The translations under genes and the position numbers were made by a program. Below the pieces are notes generated by a model, which was not told where the DNA came from, did not search any database, and was given only the letters and a program-made list of their open reading frames with translations. This document shows positions 45,348 through 53,714 of a stretch of 64,000 nt of DNA, piece by piece. Each line of letters opens with the position of its first letter. The first letter of the stretch is position 1. This DNA is from Candidatus Rhodoferax randersensis (GTDB taxonomy: Bacteria; Pseudomonadota; Gammaproteobacteria; Burkholderiales; Burkholderiaceae_C): NCBI GenBank assembly GCA_016718155.1, contig JADKEH010000044.1:124001-188000 (forward strand), written 5' to 3'.

Positions 45348-46537
45348 CACCGCGTACCGTGCTGTCTATGGAGCAGGCGCTCTCGCTGCCCTATGCCACG
45401 CTGCGTTTTGCGCAACTGGGCTGGCGCGTGATCCGCATCGAGGCCACCGGCAGCGGGGGCGGCTTGCCGGGCGACCCGAACCGCTACATCGGCTCGCGCA
45501 TGGGCGGCGGGGATGATAGGCGCAGCTACTTTATTGCGCCCAATGTCGGCAAGGAAGCGATTGCGCTCAACCTCAAAGACCCGCGCGGGCAAGCGGTGCT
45601 GCAGCGGCTGATTCAAACCCTGAACGTCGACGTGTTTTGCTGCAACACCGTGCCCTCGCGCTACCAGCCGCTGGGCATTGACTACACCACCTTGCGCGCG
45701 GCCAAGCCCGACCTGATCTGGGCCGGCATCTCGGCGCAAGGCCCGCAGGTGCCTGACGCGCCCGGCTACGACCCTGTTATCCAGGCCATGGCCGGCTACA
45801 TGGAAGTCACCGGCGACCCCAGCGGCCCGCCGATGTTGACCGGCATCCCGGTGATTGATTTGAAGTCGGGCGACGAGTTGTACTCCAGCGTGCTGCTGGC
45901 GCTGCTGGAGCGCGCCGAGACCGGCCAGGGCCGCGAGATTCATGTCGCCATGTTGCAGGTGGCCGCATCGTGGCTGATCACCTTGCTGCCGCTGCTCGAC
46001 ATGGGTTGTGCCGACAGCGAAGTCACGCGCTCGGGCAACGAGCACCGCAAGTTCATCCCCACCAACGTCTACCCCACGCGCGACGGCTTTGTCTACCTGG
46101 CCATCGGCAGCGACGTGCAGTGGCAGCGTCTGACCGCCATCCCGCAATTTGCCAACGTGGCCAACGCTGTGCGCGTGACCAATGAAGGTCGGGGCCAGCA
46201 GCGCGACACCATTTACCGCGACATGGCAGCGGCGACGATGCGCTATGACAGCGAGGCGCTGTTGCGTGAACTCGCTGCCGCCACCATTCCCGCCACGCGC
46301 ATTCTCGACGTGCGCCAGGTGCGTGAATTGCTGGAGCGCCAGGGTAAGCTGACCCGCACCACCCTGCCCGATGCCAGCACGCTGCGCCTGCCGCCGATGG
46401 CGGTGGACCTGACCGGTGCGCGCACCGAGCTGGCCTTTCCCCCGCAGTACGGCGCGCACACGCACAGCGTGCTGAGCGAGGCGGGTTATTCGGCCAGTGA
46501 CATCGCCGCGCTGGTGGCACAGGGCGTGCTGGCGTGA
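45344..46537 (+). CDS. Class III (CaiB/BaiF-type) CoA-transferase
   Basis: A 397-residue formyl-CoA transferase family enzyme that moves CoA between carboxylic acids through an aspartyl intermediate. The catalytic aspartate should be the one near residue 172 in GIPVIDLKSGDELY; other family segments are NVGKEAIALNLKDPRG, GISAQGPQVPDAPGYDPVIQAMAGYM and VYPTRDGFVYLAIGSD. In the auxin route a transferase of this class makes 2-(2-aminophenyl)succinyl-CoA with succinyl-CoA or a similar donor. It overlaps the molybdenum subunit gene and the NnrS gene by 4 bases each, so it ends the pathway operon. Confidence 0.9.
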   Translation: MTPRTVLSMEQALSLPYATLRFAQLGWRVIRIEATGSGGGLPGDPNRYIGSRMGGGDDRRSYFIAPNVGKEAIALNLKDPRGQAVLQRLIQTLNVDVFCCNTVPSRYQPLGIDYTTLRAAKPDLIWAGISAQGPQVPDAPGYDPVIQAMAGYMEVTGDPSGPPMLTGIPVIDLKSGDELYSSVLLALLERAETGQGREIHVAMLQVAASWLITLLPLLDMGCADSEVTRSGNEHRKFIPTNVYPTRDGFVYLAIGSDVQWQRLTAIPQFANVANAVRVTNEGRGQQRDTIYRDMAAATMRYDSEALLRELAAATIPATRILDVRQVRELLERQGKLTRTTLPDASTLRLPPMAVDLTGARTELAFPPQYGAHTHSVLSEAGYSASDIAALVAQGVLA

Positions 46538-47709
46538 ACCCCGAGCCGCATGGCTTGTGGTCGAGCGGCTTCCGGCCTTTCTTCCTGATGGGTGCGGCCT
46601 ACGGGCCGCTGGCCATGCTGCTGTGGCTGGGCGCGCGCTGGCTCGGCTGGCCGTCAGGCAGTGCCATGCTCGCGTTGGGCCACGCGCATGAGTTGTTGTT
46701 TGGCTTTGCCACGGCGATCGTCTGCGGCGTATTGCTCACCGCCCTGCCCGGCTGGACCGGCGGCACCGAGCTGCGTGGCCGCGCGCTGATGCTGCTCGCC
46801 GGCCTGTGGCTGGCCGGACGGCTGGCGTGGTGGGGCAGCGCCTGGCTGCCCGCGGCGCTGGTGCTGCTGCTGGACTGCGCGCTGCTGCCGGTGCTGTGCG
46901 CCATGTTGTGGCCCACCCTGGCCGGCGCGCGCCAGCGCCTGTTTATGTGGACCCTGCCGCCGCTGCTGGCGCTGGCGCTGGGCAACGTGCTGGTGCACCT
47001 GGCGCTGCTGCGCGCCAGCGTGGCGGACGCCCACATCGGCTTGGCGCTGGGCCTGCACGCATTGGCCTTTCTGTATTCGCTGTACGGTGGTCTGCTGACG
47101 CCGGCCTTCACCCGCAACTGGCTGGGCCAGCGCGGCGAGACTTGCGGCGCCATCCTGGTGCCGCTGGAGATTGCCACCGCCGCATCGATGGTGCTGTTCG
47201 CCGCCGCCGACCTGTCGCAAGCCAGCCCGCCCTGGATGGCCGCCGCGGCGGCGCTGGCCTGCGGCCTGCACGGCTGGCGCTGCGCGCGCTGGCGCGGCTG
47301 GCGCACTGCGTCAGAGCCGCTGCTGTGGACGATGCACGGGGGCTACGCCCTGCTGATTGGGGCCATCGCGTTGCGCGGCGTCTCGGCGCTGCGCCCCGCA
47401 CTGGTGCCGCCCGACGCCTGGGTGCACCTGTTCACGCTGGGCGCCTTGGGTCTGACCATGCTGGGCCTGATGACCCGCGTGGTGCTGCGCCACACCGGGC
47501 GGCCGCTGCGCGTGCCCGCCGCCATGAAAGCGGCCTACGCCATGGTGCTGGCCGCCGCCCTGCTACGCCTGGCCTACAGCGTGCACCACCTCGGCATGGC
47601 CGTGCTGCTGCTGGCGGCGCTGCTGTGGGCGGGTGCGTTTGGCCTGTACCTGCTGTGTTTTGCAGGCGTGCTGCTGCGGCCCAGCCTGGCCCGGGCCAGT
47701 CCGCCATGA
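46534..47709 (+). CDS. nnrS: NnrS family membrane protein
   Basis: Inner-membrane protein of 391 residues with about twelve hydrophobic segments, of the NnrS heme/copper family that protects against nitric oxide. Typical features are LWSSGFRPFFLMGAAYGPLA at the N-terminus, GHAHELLFGFATAIVCGVLLTALPGWTG and TLGALGLTMLGLMTRVVLRHTGRP. The overlap with the CoA-transferase gene suggests cotranscription with the catabolic genes, which fits degradation during nitrate respiration. Confidence 0.9.
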   Translation: MNPEPHGLWSSGFRPFFLMGAAYGPLAMLLWLGARWLGWPSGSAMLALGHAHELLFGFATAIVCGVLLTALPGWTGGTELRGRALMLLAGLWLAGRLAWWGSAWLPAALVLLLDCALLPVLCAMLWPTLAGARQRLFMWTLPPLLALALGNVLVHLALLRASVADAHIGLALGLHALAFLYSLYGGLLTPAFTRNWLGQRGETCGAILVPLEIATAASMVLFAAADLSQASPPWMAAAAALACGLHGWRCARWRGWRTASEPLLWTMHGGYALLIGAIALRGVSALRPALVPPDAWVHLFTLGALGLTMLGLMTRVVLRHTGRPLRVPAAMKAAYAMVLAAALLRLAYSVHHLGMAVLLLAALLWAGAFGLYLLCFAGVLLRPSLARASPP

Positions 47710-47736
47710 GGGTTTGAACCAACTGGGGGAGTCCGC

Positions 47737-48600
47737 ATGCACGCGCACCAACGCCAACCCGAAATGCCCACCCTGCAGGTGCTGCCGGTGGCCCACTTGC
47801 TGCTGCACGAGCAGCACGACACGCAGCGCAGCGAGCCGCTGCAACTGCGGCTGCAGCAAGAGGACGTGCTGAAGAACCCGCCGATCGTGGCGCCGATCGC
47901 CACCAACGGCGGCGGTGAAGACGAACAGCGTTACGTGGTGCTGGATGGCGCCAACCGCGTTACCGTGATGCGCGCGCTGGGCATTGCCCACATTGCCGCG
48001 CAAGTGGTGGACTACGAAGACCCCGAACTGGTGCTGGATACCTGGCACCATCTGATCAAGGGCATGCAAGGCCAGCGCTTGCTGGACCTGCTGCGCGCGC
48101 TGGACTGCGCTTCCCTGCGCCAGACCGACCTGATGCAAGCCCGCGCCTTGCTGGCGCGGCGCGACATCGTTGCCTTTGTGCAAACGGTCGAGCGCGAGGT
48201 CTGGGTCGTCGAATGCCGGGGTGACCTGCACGCCTGCAACCACTGCCTCAACGAAGTGGTCAATGCCTATAAAAGCGAGGCGCGCATCTTTCGCGCCAAC
48301 ACCGACCACCTGGACGAGCTGCTGCCCCTGTATGAGGCCGTCACCGCGTTGATTGTGTTCCCGCGCTTTGCCCCGGCTGAGGTGATGGAGCTGGCCCGCG
48401 TCGGCGCCTGTCTGCCCGCCGGCATCACCCGCCACCTGATCCCGCGCCGTGCCCTGCGCATCAACCTGCCGCTGGACGTGCTGCGCAGCCCGCAAAGCCT
48501 GGCCGAGAAGAACCTCTGGCTGGCCGACTGGATGAAGCAAAAAGTGGCGGCCAAGACGGCGCGCTTTTACCAGGAGTCGACGTTTTTGTTTGATGAGTGA
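47737..48600 (+). CDS. ParB-like nuclease-fold protein, SbnI/serine-kinase-like
   Basis: A 287-residue protein whose first ~100 residues look like a ParB N-terminal domain (VLKNPPIVAPI, then YVVLDGANRVTVMRALGI), as in SbnI and the free-serine kinase SerK, where this fold binds nucleotide. The rest (HHLIKGMQGQRLLDLLRAL, LYEAVTALIVFPRFAPAEVMELARVGACLPAGITRHLIPRRALRINLPLDVLRS, in part) is typical of that group. Substrate and role are unknown; no siderophore genes are near. The GGGGGAG before ATG 47737 is a strong ribosome-binding site. Confidence 0.7.
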   Translation: MHAHQRQPEMPTLQVLPVAHLLLHEQHDTQRSEPLQLRLQQEDVLKNPPIVAPIATNGGGEDEQRYVVLDGANRVTVMRALGIAHIAAQVVDYEDPELVLDTWHHLIKGMQGQRLLDLLRALDCASLRQTDLMQARALLARRDIVAFVQTVEREVWVVECRGDLHACNHCLNEVVNAYKSEARIFRANTDHLDELLPLYEAVTALIVFPRFAPAEVMELARVGACLPAGITRHLIPRRALRINLPLDVLRSPQSLAEKNLWLADWMKQKVAAKTARFYQESTFLFDE

Positions 48601-48649
48601 GTGGGCGCTGGCGTATCGCGCACAGGCGCGTCCAACTGGTGGATGCCGG

Positions 48650-49894
48650 TCAGCGCGGTGCGATATTGCAATCGCGCCGCAACAGTGCCATGGCGTCGTG
48701 CAAGTCGTCATCGTGATCGCTGAGCAAACGGCCTTGTGCATCTTCCAGAAAGGTTTGCCACATCTGCAGGTAGTCGTTCTGGTAGTGCTCAGGGGCGTTG
48801 CCCAAAATATAGTGCGACACCAGCTCCGGCTTGATGCCGGCCTTGCGGACCTTGCGCACCAGCGTGGCTGCGCTTTTGGGGCTGAGCAGGGTTTTGTGGG
48901 CGCAGCCCGATGCGATGCACAGGAAGAACGTCAGCAGCGAGCCGTCGTCGGTGTGGCCACCGGTGGCCTTGTTCCAGGATGCGGACGCGCTGCGGTCAAA
49001 GTCGTCCACTTCGCTCAGGGCGTCCTCGACCCAGAAGTAGCGGCCCATGAAGGCGGGAGTCTGATCAAAGAGCTTTCTGGCAGGCAGGGTGCTGTCCAGA
49101 ATCCTGGGCAGGTCCGAGACCATGCTCTGGCGCACACTGTCGACGATCGCCTTGTAGTCTTCGGGCAGGTCTTTGGGCAGCGCAATCGAGACGCTGAGGG
49201 CTTTGGACGCTGCGGCTTTCTTGCGCAAGAAGGCAATCGTCTTTTGAAAGGCCACCCAGTTCGGCAGCCGGGTCTGTCGGGTGGCCAGCATCAGCAGCGC
49301 CGTGCGGATCACGGCTTCGGCATCACGGCCCGCTTCTTCCAGTTCTTGTGCATCCATGCCCAGTCGCTCGGCGAACCACTCGGCGGCCCGGATGACCTGC
49401 ACGACCTGGCTGCGTTGGGCGAGTTCGCGCTGGTAGTCCGCCAGAGTGACCAGAGACAACTTGGCCAGTTGCGGGATCTGATCGTCGGTGAAGCCGCCGT
49501 GCTGGTTCATGCCGAAGTGGCTGCTCTGTGGCATGGCGATCAAGGCCTTGAGCATGTCGGAGCCGCCCTTGGAGCGCGACAGCAAGCTGTGGTCGCGTAG
49601 GGCCTCGGCAGCTTTGCGAAGATCCCCCGCGCTGTGGTGCTCCAGGTTCAGGCTGACCAGATTGACGAGGCGCTCGCGGGCCTTCTCCAGCTCGGGGCGC
49701 AGGAACTCGCTGCCGAAGTAGCGCGCAATCTGCACCATGCCCTTGGGTGCCTCGGCCTCCATGGCGTCCAGCTTGGCCTGGTCGATGATGCCGTGTCGCA
49801 GGCCGTAGGCCAGGGCCTTCTCAAAAAACGGGCGAGCATCAAAGCGCGCAACCGTCTGGGTGGCTTCGGGGAACAGCTCGTGGGAGTCAGACAT
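48650..49894 (-). CDS. Uncharacterised protein, last gene of the J-domain operon
   Basis: A 414-residue soluble protein that I cannot assign to a family. It is mostly helical in appearance (KLDAMEAEAPKGMVQIARYFG, LEKARERLVNLVSLNLEHHSAGDLRKAAEAL, AFQKTIAFLRKKAAASKAL), without signal peptide or membrane segment. ATG 49894 is preferred over a TTG at 49915 that overlaps the upstream stop. It lies downstream of two other unknown genes and a J-domain gene, so a chaperone-linked function is a contextual guess only. Confidence 0.7.
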   Translation of the reverse strand: MSDSHELFPEATQTVARFDARPFFEKALAYGLRHGIIDQAKLDAMEAEAPKGMVQIARYFGSEFLRPELEKARERLVNLVSLNLEHHSAGDLRKAAEALRDHSLLSRSKGGSDMLKALIAMPQSSHFGMNQHGGFTDDQIPQLAKLSLVTLADYQRELAQRSQVVQVIRAAEWFAERLGMDAQELEEAGRDAEAVIRTALLMLATRQTRLPNWVAFQKTIAFLRKKAAASKALSVSIALPKDLPEDYKAIVDSVRQSMVSDLPRILDSTLPARKLFDQTPAFMGRYFWVEDALSEVDDFDRSASASWNKATGGHTDDGSLLTFFLCIASGCAHKTLLSPKSAATLVRKVRKAGIKPELVSHYILGNAPEHYQNDYLQMWQTFLEDAQGRLLSDHDDDLHDAMALLRRDCNIAPR

Positions 49895-49911
49895 GGCTTG
49901 GTGCAAGGGCG

Positions 49912-50658
49912 TCAAATCGCCGACTCTTCGTCCGCCTCCAGCGCCGCGGGCGTGGCTTTGCCGCGGTCGGTGTCGCTGGTTTCTACCCTGCCGTTGTCTT
50001 CCTCCGCTTGGGTTTCTTCGTCTGGACTCAAGTCGTGGGCGCGCGCCTTGGCGCGCAACACCAACAGCATTTCCACAAACAGGTCGGGACAGTCGTGGCG
50101 CAACAGCCAGGCCAATTGCATCCAGTCTTGGTCCGCCACTTCGTCCTCGTCCACGCGCGGCTTGGCATAGACACTGGCCAGCAGGGCCGACTCCGACAAG
50201 ATGTCGCCGTCGTCTTCGGCGGCATCAAAGGTGCCACTGCGGGCAAAGCCCTCGATGCGGCTCCACTTTTCGGTGAAGTAGTCCGCCAGCGCCTCGGCGC
50301 CGCCTTCCAGTTCACCCATGGCATTGAGAAACTCCACCGGATCGGAGTCCTCGCGAAAGACGACGGAGTTGACCATGCCGCGCAGGTAGGTGCGAGTCTG
50401 GTCGTTGTACTGCTTCTCGATCACCACGGCGCGCGCGAATTGCGCCGGTGTGACCAACAGGTTGACGACTGATTCCTTGGAGTTGTCGTATTCGCGGATC
50501 ACGGCCAGGATGTCTTTGGGTGCCAACTGCTCCAGCACCACCATCAGGGCGTGGTCGCCTTCGGCGTCGGCCAGTTCGACCAGCGCGGCTTCGGCAGCCA
50601 CGATGTCGCCTGCGGCGATCAGGCTTTGGGTTTTGGCAATCAGGGTGAGTGCATTCAT
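49912..50658 (-). CDS. Uncharacterised protein in the J-domain operon
   Basis: A 248-residue cytoplasmic protein of unknown family. The first two-thirds are helical (LTLIAKTQSLIAAGDIVAAEAALVELADAEGDHALMVVLEQL, partly quoted) and the end is very acidic (SPDEETQAEEDNGR ... EADEESAI). Its stop is 18 bases from the next ATG downstream. The helical start resembles TPR-like repeats, but I see no clear repeat register. Confidence 0.7.
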   Translation of the reverse strand: MNALTLIAKTQSLIAAGDIVAAEAALVELADAEGDHALMVVLEQLAPKDILAVIREYDNSKESVVNLLVTPAQFARAVVIEKQYNDQTRTYLRGMVNSVVFREDSDPVEFLNAMGELEGGAEALADYFTEKWSRIEGFARSGTFDAAEDDGDILSESALLASVYAKPRVDEDEVADQDWMQLAWLLRHDCPDLFVEMLLVLRAKARAHDLSPDEETQAEEDNGRVETSDTDRGKATPAALEADEESAI

Positions 50659-50685
50659 GAGTGTCTCTTGGGGTAGGCGCTGGGT

Positions 50686-51123
50686 CTAGTCTTTGCGGTC
50701 GAAGCCTTGTTCAACCATCCAGTCGTTGCCGGCTTCTTCGCGGGCGCGGGCATCGGCCTCTTGTTCGTCGTGGTCCTCGGTATGGTTGTCTTCGTGCCGC
50801 TCGTTGCGCACGTCGTCGCGGTCGACCTTGCCTTCACCATCGTCGTCTTGCGCTTGGGCGCGCTCGGCCGCCGTCAGCGGCTTGTGGTGCATGTATTCGA
50901 GTGCGGCGGCAATGGTCATGAACCATTCGCCCATGGGCTCTTTCAGAATGGTCTGCACGATGTCACGCGCAGAGGCCGCCACTTCAATCGTGTCGCACAG
51001 GCTGTACCACTCGGGCAGGTCGTCCGCGTCTTGTGCCACCAAGTGGTCCATGGCGGCGGGGTTGGTGAACCGCAAGGCCTGGTGCAAGACCACGGCCACC
51101 ATCTCGGGGTTGAGCTCCATCAT
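50686..51123 (-). CDS. Uncharacterised protein with charged C-terminus, start uncertain
   Basis: From ATG 51123 the product has 145 residues: a hydrophobic/helical first part (NPEMVAVVLHQALRFTNPAAMDHLVAQDADDLPEWYSLC) and an Asp/Glu/Arg-rich tail (DDDGEGKVDRDDVRNERHED). The frame stays open upstream and reads like genuine protein (SYFFHDLRTAYQAELDDL, then DKRRELGFLVK) back to about 51250, but contains no ATG, GTG or TTG there. The true start may be a rare codon, or one base in the TTTTTT run at about 51243 may be wrong. It lies directly downstream of the J-domain gene. Confidence 0.6.
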   Translation of the reverse strand: MMELNPEMVAVVLHQALRFTNPAAMDHLVAQDADDLPEWYSLCDTIEVAASARDIVQTILKEPMGEWFMTIAAALEYMHHKPLTAAERAQAQDDDGEGKVDRDDVRNERHEDNHTEDHDEQEADARAREEAGNDWMVEQGFDRKD

Positions 51124-51324
51124 CTTGACCAGAAAACCGAGTTCGCGGCGCTTGTCAGCGAGGCGCTTGTGCAGGACATCGTGACCTTCGAAATCCGTGC
51201 GCAGGTCGTCAAGCTCGGCCTGGTAGGCGGTGCGCAGGTCGTGAAAAAAGTAGGAGGTGGTGATGGGGAGGATGCTCTGGTGGGGTGCGGGGGTGGGGTG
51301 GGGCGCAAGGCCGGCGGCAGGGGT

Positions 51325-51612
51325 TCAGCGCATGCTCTGCCGCAGCGGCTCGAAGTAGGCTTGCCAGATTTCGCGCGCGGTCTGCGCCGGGTCGTCCAAC
51401 AGGTTGCGCCGGCGGTTGTCGTCGTAGGCCTGGCGCTTGGCGTCGTCCGTCAGCACGTCATAGGCTTCTTGCACCGCTCGAAAGCGCGCGGGGGCATTGG
51501 CATCGGTGTTGCGGTCCGGGTGGTATTGCGACGCCTTCTGACGAAACGCCTTCTTGATGTCGGCCAGCGTGGCGGAACTGCCCAGGCCCAGGGCGGTGTA
51601 GTGGTCTTTCAT
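51325..51612 (-). CDS. J-domain (DnaJ-like) protein
   Basis: A 95-residue protein that is almost only a J domain: KDHYTALGLGSSATLADIKKAFRQKASQYHPDRN, with the HPD tripeptide needed to stimulate DnaK at about residues 34-36, then FRAVQEAYDVLTDDAKRQAYD. No Gly/Phe region, zinc fingers or client-binding domain follow. It is first in a four-gene minus-strand run with three unknown proteins, so it probably recruits Hsp70 to them or their target. ATG 51612 is preferred because the domain starts immediately. Confidence 0.85.
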   Translation of the reverse strand: MKDHYTALGLGSSATLADIKKAFRQKASQYHPDRNTDANAPARFRAVQEAYDVLTDDAKRQAYDDNRRRNLLDDPAQTAREIWQAYFEPLRQSMR

Positions 51613-52039
51613 GCGGCGGTTGGGCGGTGGGTGTTGGGAGCGGCGGGCTTGCGCAGAGGCGCTGCCAAGCAGGCAGGCGCGCACCCATTTTAGTGGCGTG
51701 TGGTTAGGGAGGCGCCAAGCGTACCAACCGAGCGCCAGTCTGCCGCCCGGATTCATCGTGGCCGCCGCCGTGGTGGCTGCGGTGACGGGTCGCGATGCGG
51801 CTACTCAACCCACTCAAGCACCCGAAGCATCGATTCCGAGTTGAATCACCTCGCTGTCGCGGCCCCCGGAATTTGGCACACTGAGGGGATGAATCGCAAA
51901 CACCCGGGCGAGGCGATTACCTACCTGCGCCAACAGGCGCAAGGCGGGGCTGAGTTGTCCGGTGGCTGCTGGTTTGAACATTGCAAGGATTCTGCGATCG
52001 GGCACAATCGTTTTTGGACCAACCAGGATGGAATGCACC
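51613..52039. other. Divergent intergenic region between J-domain gene and acetyltransferase gene
   Basis: About 427 bases. Open frames here have poor start sites and no recognisable protein sequence. Promoters for both flanking genes are expected, but I could not define -35/-10 pairs or a repeat. Confidence 0.35.
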
Positions 52040-52480
52040 ATGAACACAATGACGCTAATCTGGTCCGACACCCTTGACGAACTTGACTGGAACGAGCTCG
52101 CCGCGCTCTATCGCGCCGCACCACTTGGAAACAAGACTCCGCAGGGCCTGAAGACCGCGTTCACGAACAGCATGTTCAAGTGCTTCGTGTATGAGGGTGA
52201 CAAGCTGGTTGGCGTCGGCCGTGCACTGGCCGACGGCGTTGATTGTTCGTACATCTGCGATGTCGCGCTGTTGCCCAGTCATCAAGGCCTTGGGCTGGGC
52301 AGGCAGATCGTCGATGCGCTGCTTGCCCTGTCGAATGGTCACAAGAAGATCATCCTGTACTCGGTTCCTGGCAAGGAGCCGTTCTACAAGAAGCTCGGCT
52401 TCAAGCGCATGACCACCGCGATGGCCATATTCGAGAATCAGAGCGCGGCACTGGAGCGGGGCTATGTGAATGAGACCTGA
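52040..52480 (+). CDS. GNAT family N-acetyltransferase
   Basis: A 146-residue single-domain acetyltransferase. The acetyl-CoA binding motif is LLPSHQGLGLGRQIVDALL (about 76-94; Q/RxxGxG/A type), preceded by the strand CSYICDVALLP and followed by KIILYSVPGKEPFYKKLGFKR. The substrate is unknown. The ATG at 52040 starts the domain. It is a separate small gene; the glyoxalase-fold gene follows 69 bases downstream. Confidence 0.87.
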   Translation: MNTMTLIWSDTLDELDWNELAALYRAAPLGNKTPQGLKTAFTNSMFKCFVYEGDKLVGVGRALADGVDCSYICDVALLPSHQGLGLGRQIVDALLALSNGHKKIILYSVPGKEPFYKKLGFKRMTTAMAIFENQSAALERGYVNET

Positions 52481-52549
52481 TCCTTCCAAGCGAAATGCGG
52501 GGCGTTTGCACCCAGTTCGGGCGGGGTGGCAAGTCATGTCAGGCACCGC

Positions 52550-52936
52550 ATGAACTCTGCATCTCGCTTCATACTCTATGTCGCGGACCAGGCGCGCAGT
52601 GCGGCGTTCTATGCGCACGTCCTTGGTATGCAGCCGCGGCTTCACGTGCCGGGAATGACGGAATTTGCGCTGCCCGGCGGTGGCGTGTTGGGGCTGATGC
52701 CCGTCGCGGGTATTCGCAACCTGTTGGGTGCGGCATTGCCTGATCCGGGCGCTGCCAGCGGGATACCCCGTGCCGAGCTTTACCTGGTTCTGCCCGAACC
52801 GTCTGTTTGCCACGCACGTGCGCTAGCGGCTGGCGCGCGGGAGTTGAGCCCGATGCTGGCTCGCGACTGGGGCCATGCGGCAGCCTACTCCTTGGATCCC
52901 GATGGTCACGTGCTGGCCTTTGCGTCAGTGAACTGA
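52550..52936 (+). CDS. VOC/glyoxalase-fold protein
   Basis: A 128-residue vicinal-oxygen-chelate protein with two beta-alpha-beta modules: FILYVADQARSAAFYAHVLGMQP at the start, and AYSLDPDGHVLAFA at the end. This single-unit form is common in dioxygenases, glyoxalases and antibiotic-binding proteins, so function is open. The metal ligands expected in such folds are only partly visible (His in GHVLAFA lacks a matching N-terminal His), so it may be non-metal or binding only. Confidence 0.82.
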   Translation: MNSASRFILYVADQARSAAFYAHVLGMQPRLHVPGMTEFALPGGGVLGLMPVAGIRNLLGAALPDPGAASGIPRAELYLVLPEPSVCHARALAAGARELSPMLARDWGHAAAYSLDPDGHVLAFASVN

Positions 52937-53021
52937 CAAGCTGTCTCCCGATCACCCCTGGCTTGGCGAGGTCAACTTCAGTGGACATAATGGCCACCAC
53001 TTCCACTTGGAGCCCAACACG

Positions 53022-53432
53022 ATGACCCCCACGCTCACCGCGCTCACCGGATTCATCGCCTGGACCTTGTTCCTGCTGGTGGTGATGGAACTCATTCGTT
53101 CCAAGTTGGTTATGACCAAGGCGATCCAAGCCAACCAGTTTCGCCCCGACAATGCCAACCTGTCCCCCTTCATGCAGCGCCTGGCACGGGCGCATGCCAA
53201 CTGTCTGGAAGGCCTGCCAATATTTGGCGGCCTGATGCTGATCGCCGTGCTGGCCGGCAAGTCGGCCGTCACCGACCCGCTGGCCTACACCTTGCTGGGC
53301 GCCCGCGTTCTGCAGTCGGTACTGCACCTCACTTCTTTGTCCGTGGCGGCTGTCACGCTACGCTTCGCCGCGTTTGCCGTTCAGATGGGCGTTGCGGTGT
53401 ACTGGGCGTTTCGTCTGCTTGGCGCATATTGA
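53022..53432 (+). CDS. MAPEG family membrane protein
   Basis: A 136-residue inner-membrane protein with four hydrophobic segments, of the MAPEG superfamily (glutathione- and eicosanoid-metabolism membrane enzymes). Key segments are LVVMELIRSKLV, RLARAHANCLEGLPIFGGLMLIA and LLGARVLQSVLHLTS, with the family's NxxE-type element (HANCLEG). The bacterial members are mostly uncharacterised. Start at ATG 53022 follows a weak ribosome-binding site. Confidence 0.85.
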   Translation: MTPTLTALTGFIAWTLFLLVVMELIRSKLVMTKAIQANQFRPDNANLSPFMQRLARAHANCLEGLPIFGGLMLIAVLAGKSAVTDPLAYTLLGARVLQSVLHLTSLSVAAVTLRFAAFAVQMGVAVYWAFRLLGAY

Positions 53433-53604
53433 GACGTCCTTTGTCACTGACAGCGTCGTGTCATCCCTCCCCACCGGTCAACGCATTCGATGCAAGTCAA
53501 GAACCAAGGCCTTGGCCTGTGCGTTCCGAGGACGGTGGGCTGGCCCGATGGAATACCCACCTGGCTCGCAGGATCAGGGCGATGGGGCGCTCTGTGTGGC
53601 GGCA

Positions 53605-53633
53605 TCAAGGAGGAGGCCGCAGGCCGGAGGACA
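53605..53633 (+). repeat. Hairpin module shared with the 59.1-kb MITE-like element
   Basis: TCAAGGAGGAGGCCGCAGGC-type module (29 bases) in the 282-base gap 53433-53714. The same module is found inverted at 59216-59244 and direct at 59353-59381. No terminal repeats are seen here. The gap contains no gene I can support. Confidence 0.5.
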
Positions 53634-53714
53634 GCCGCAGCACGGAGCGCCACGTCGGCCTGATCCCGCCAACCCGTTCGAAGCCAACCGTCACCCCTAA
53701 CCGAGGAAACCGCT

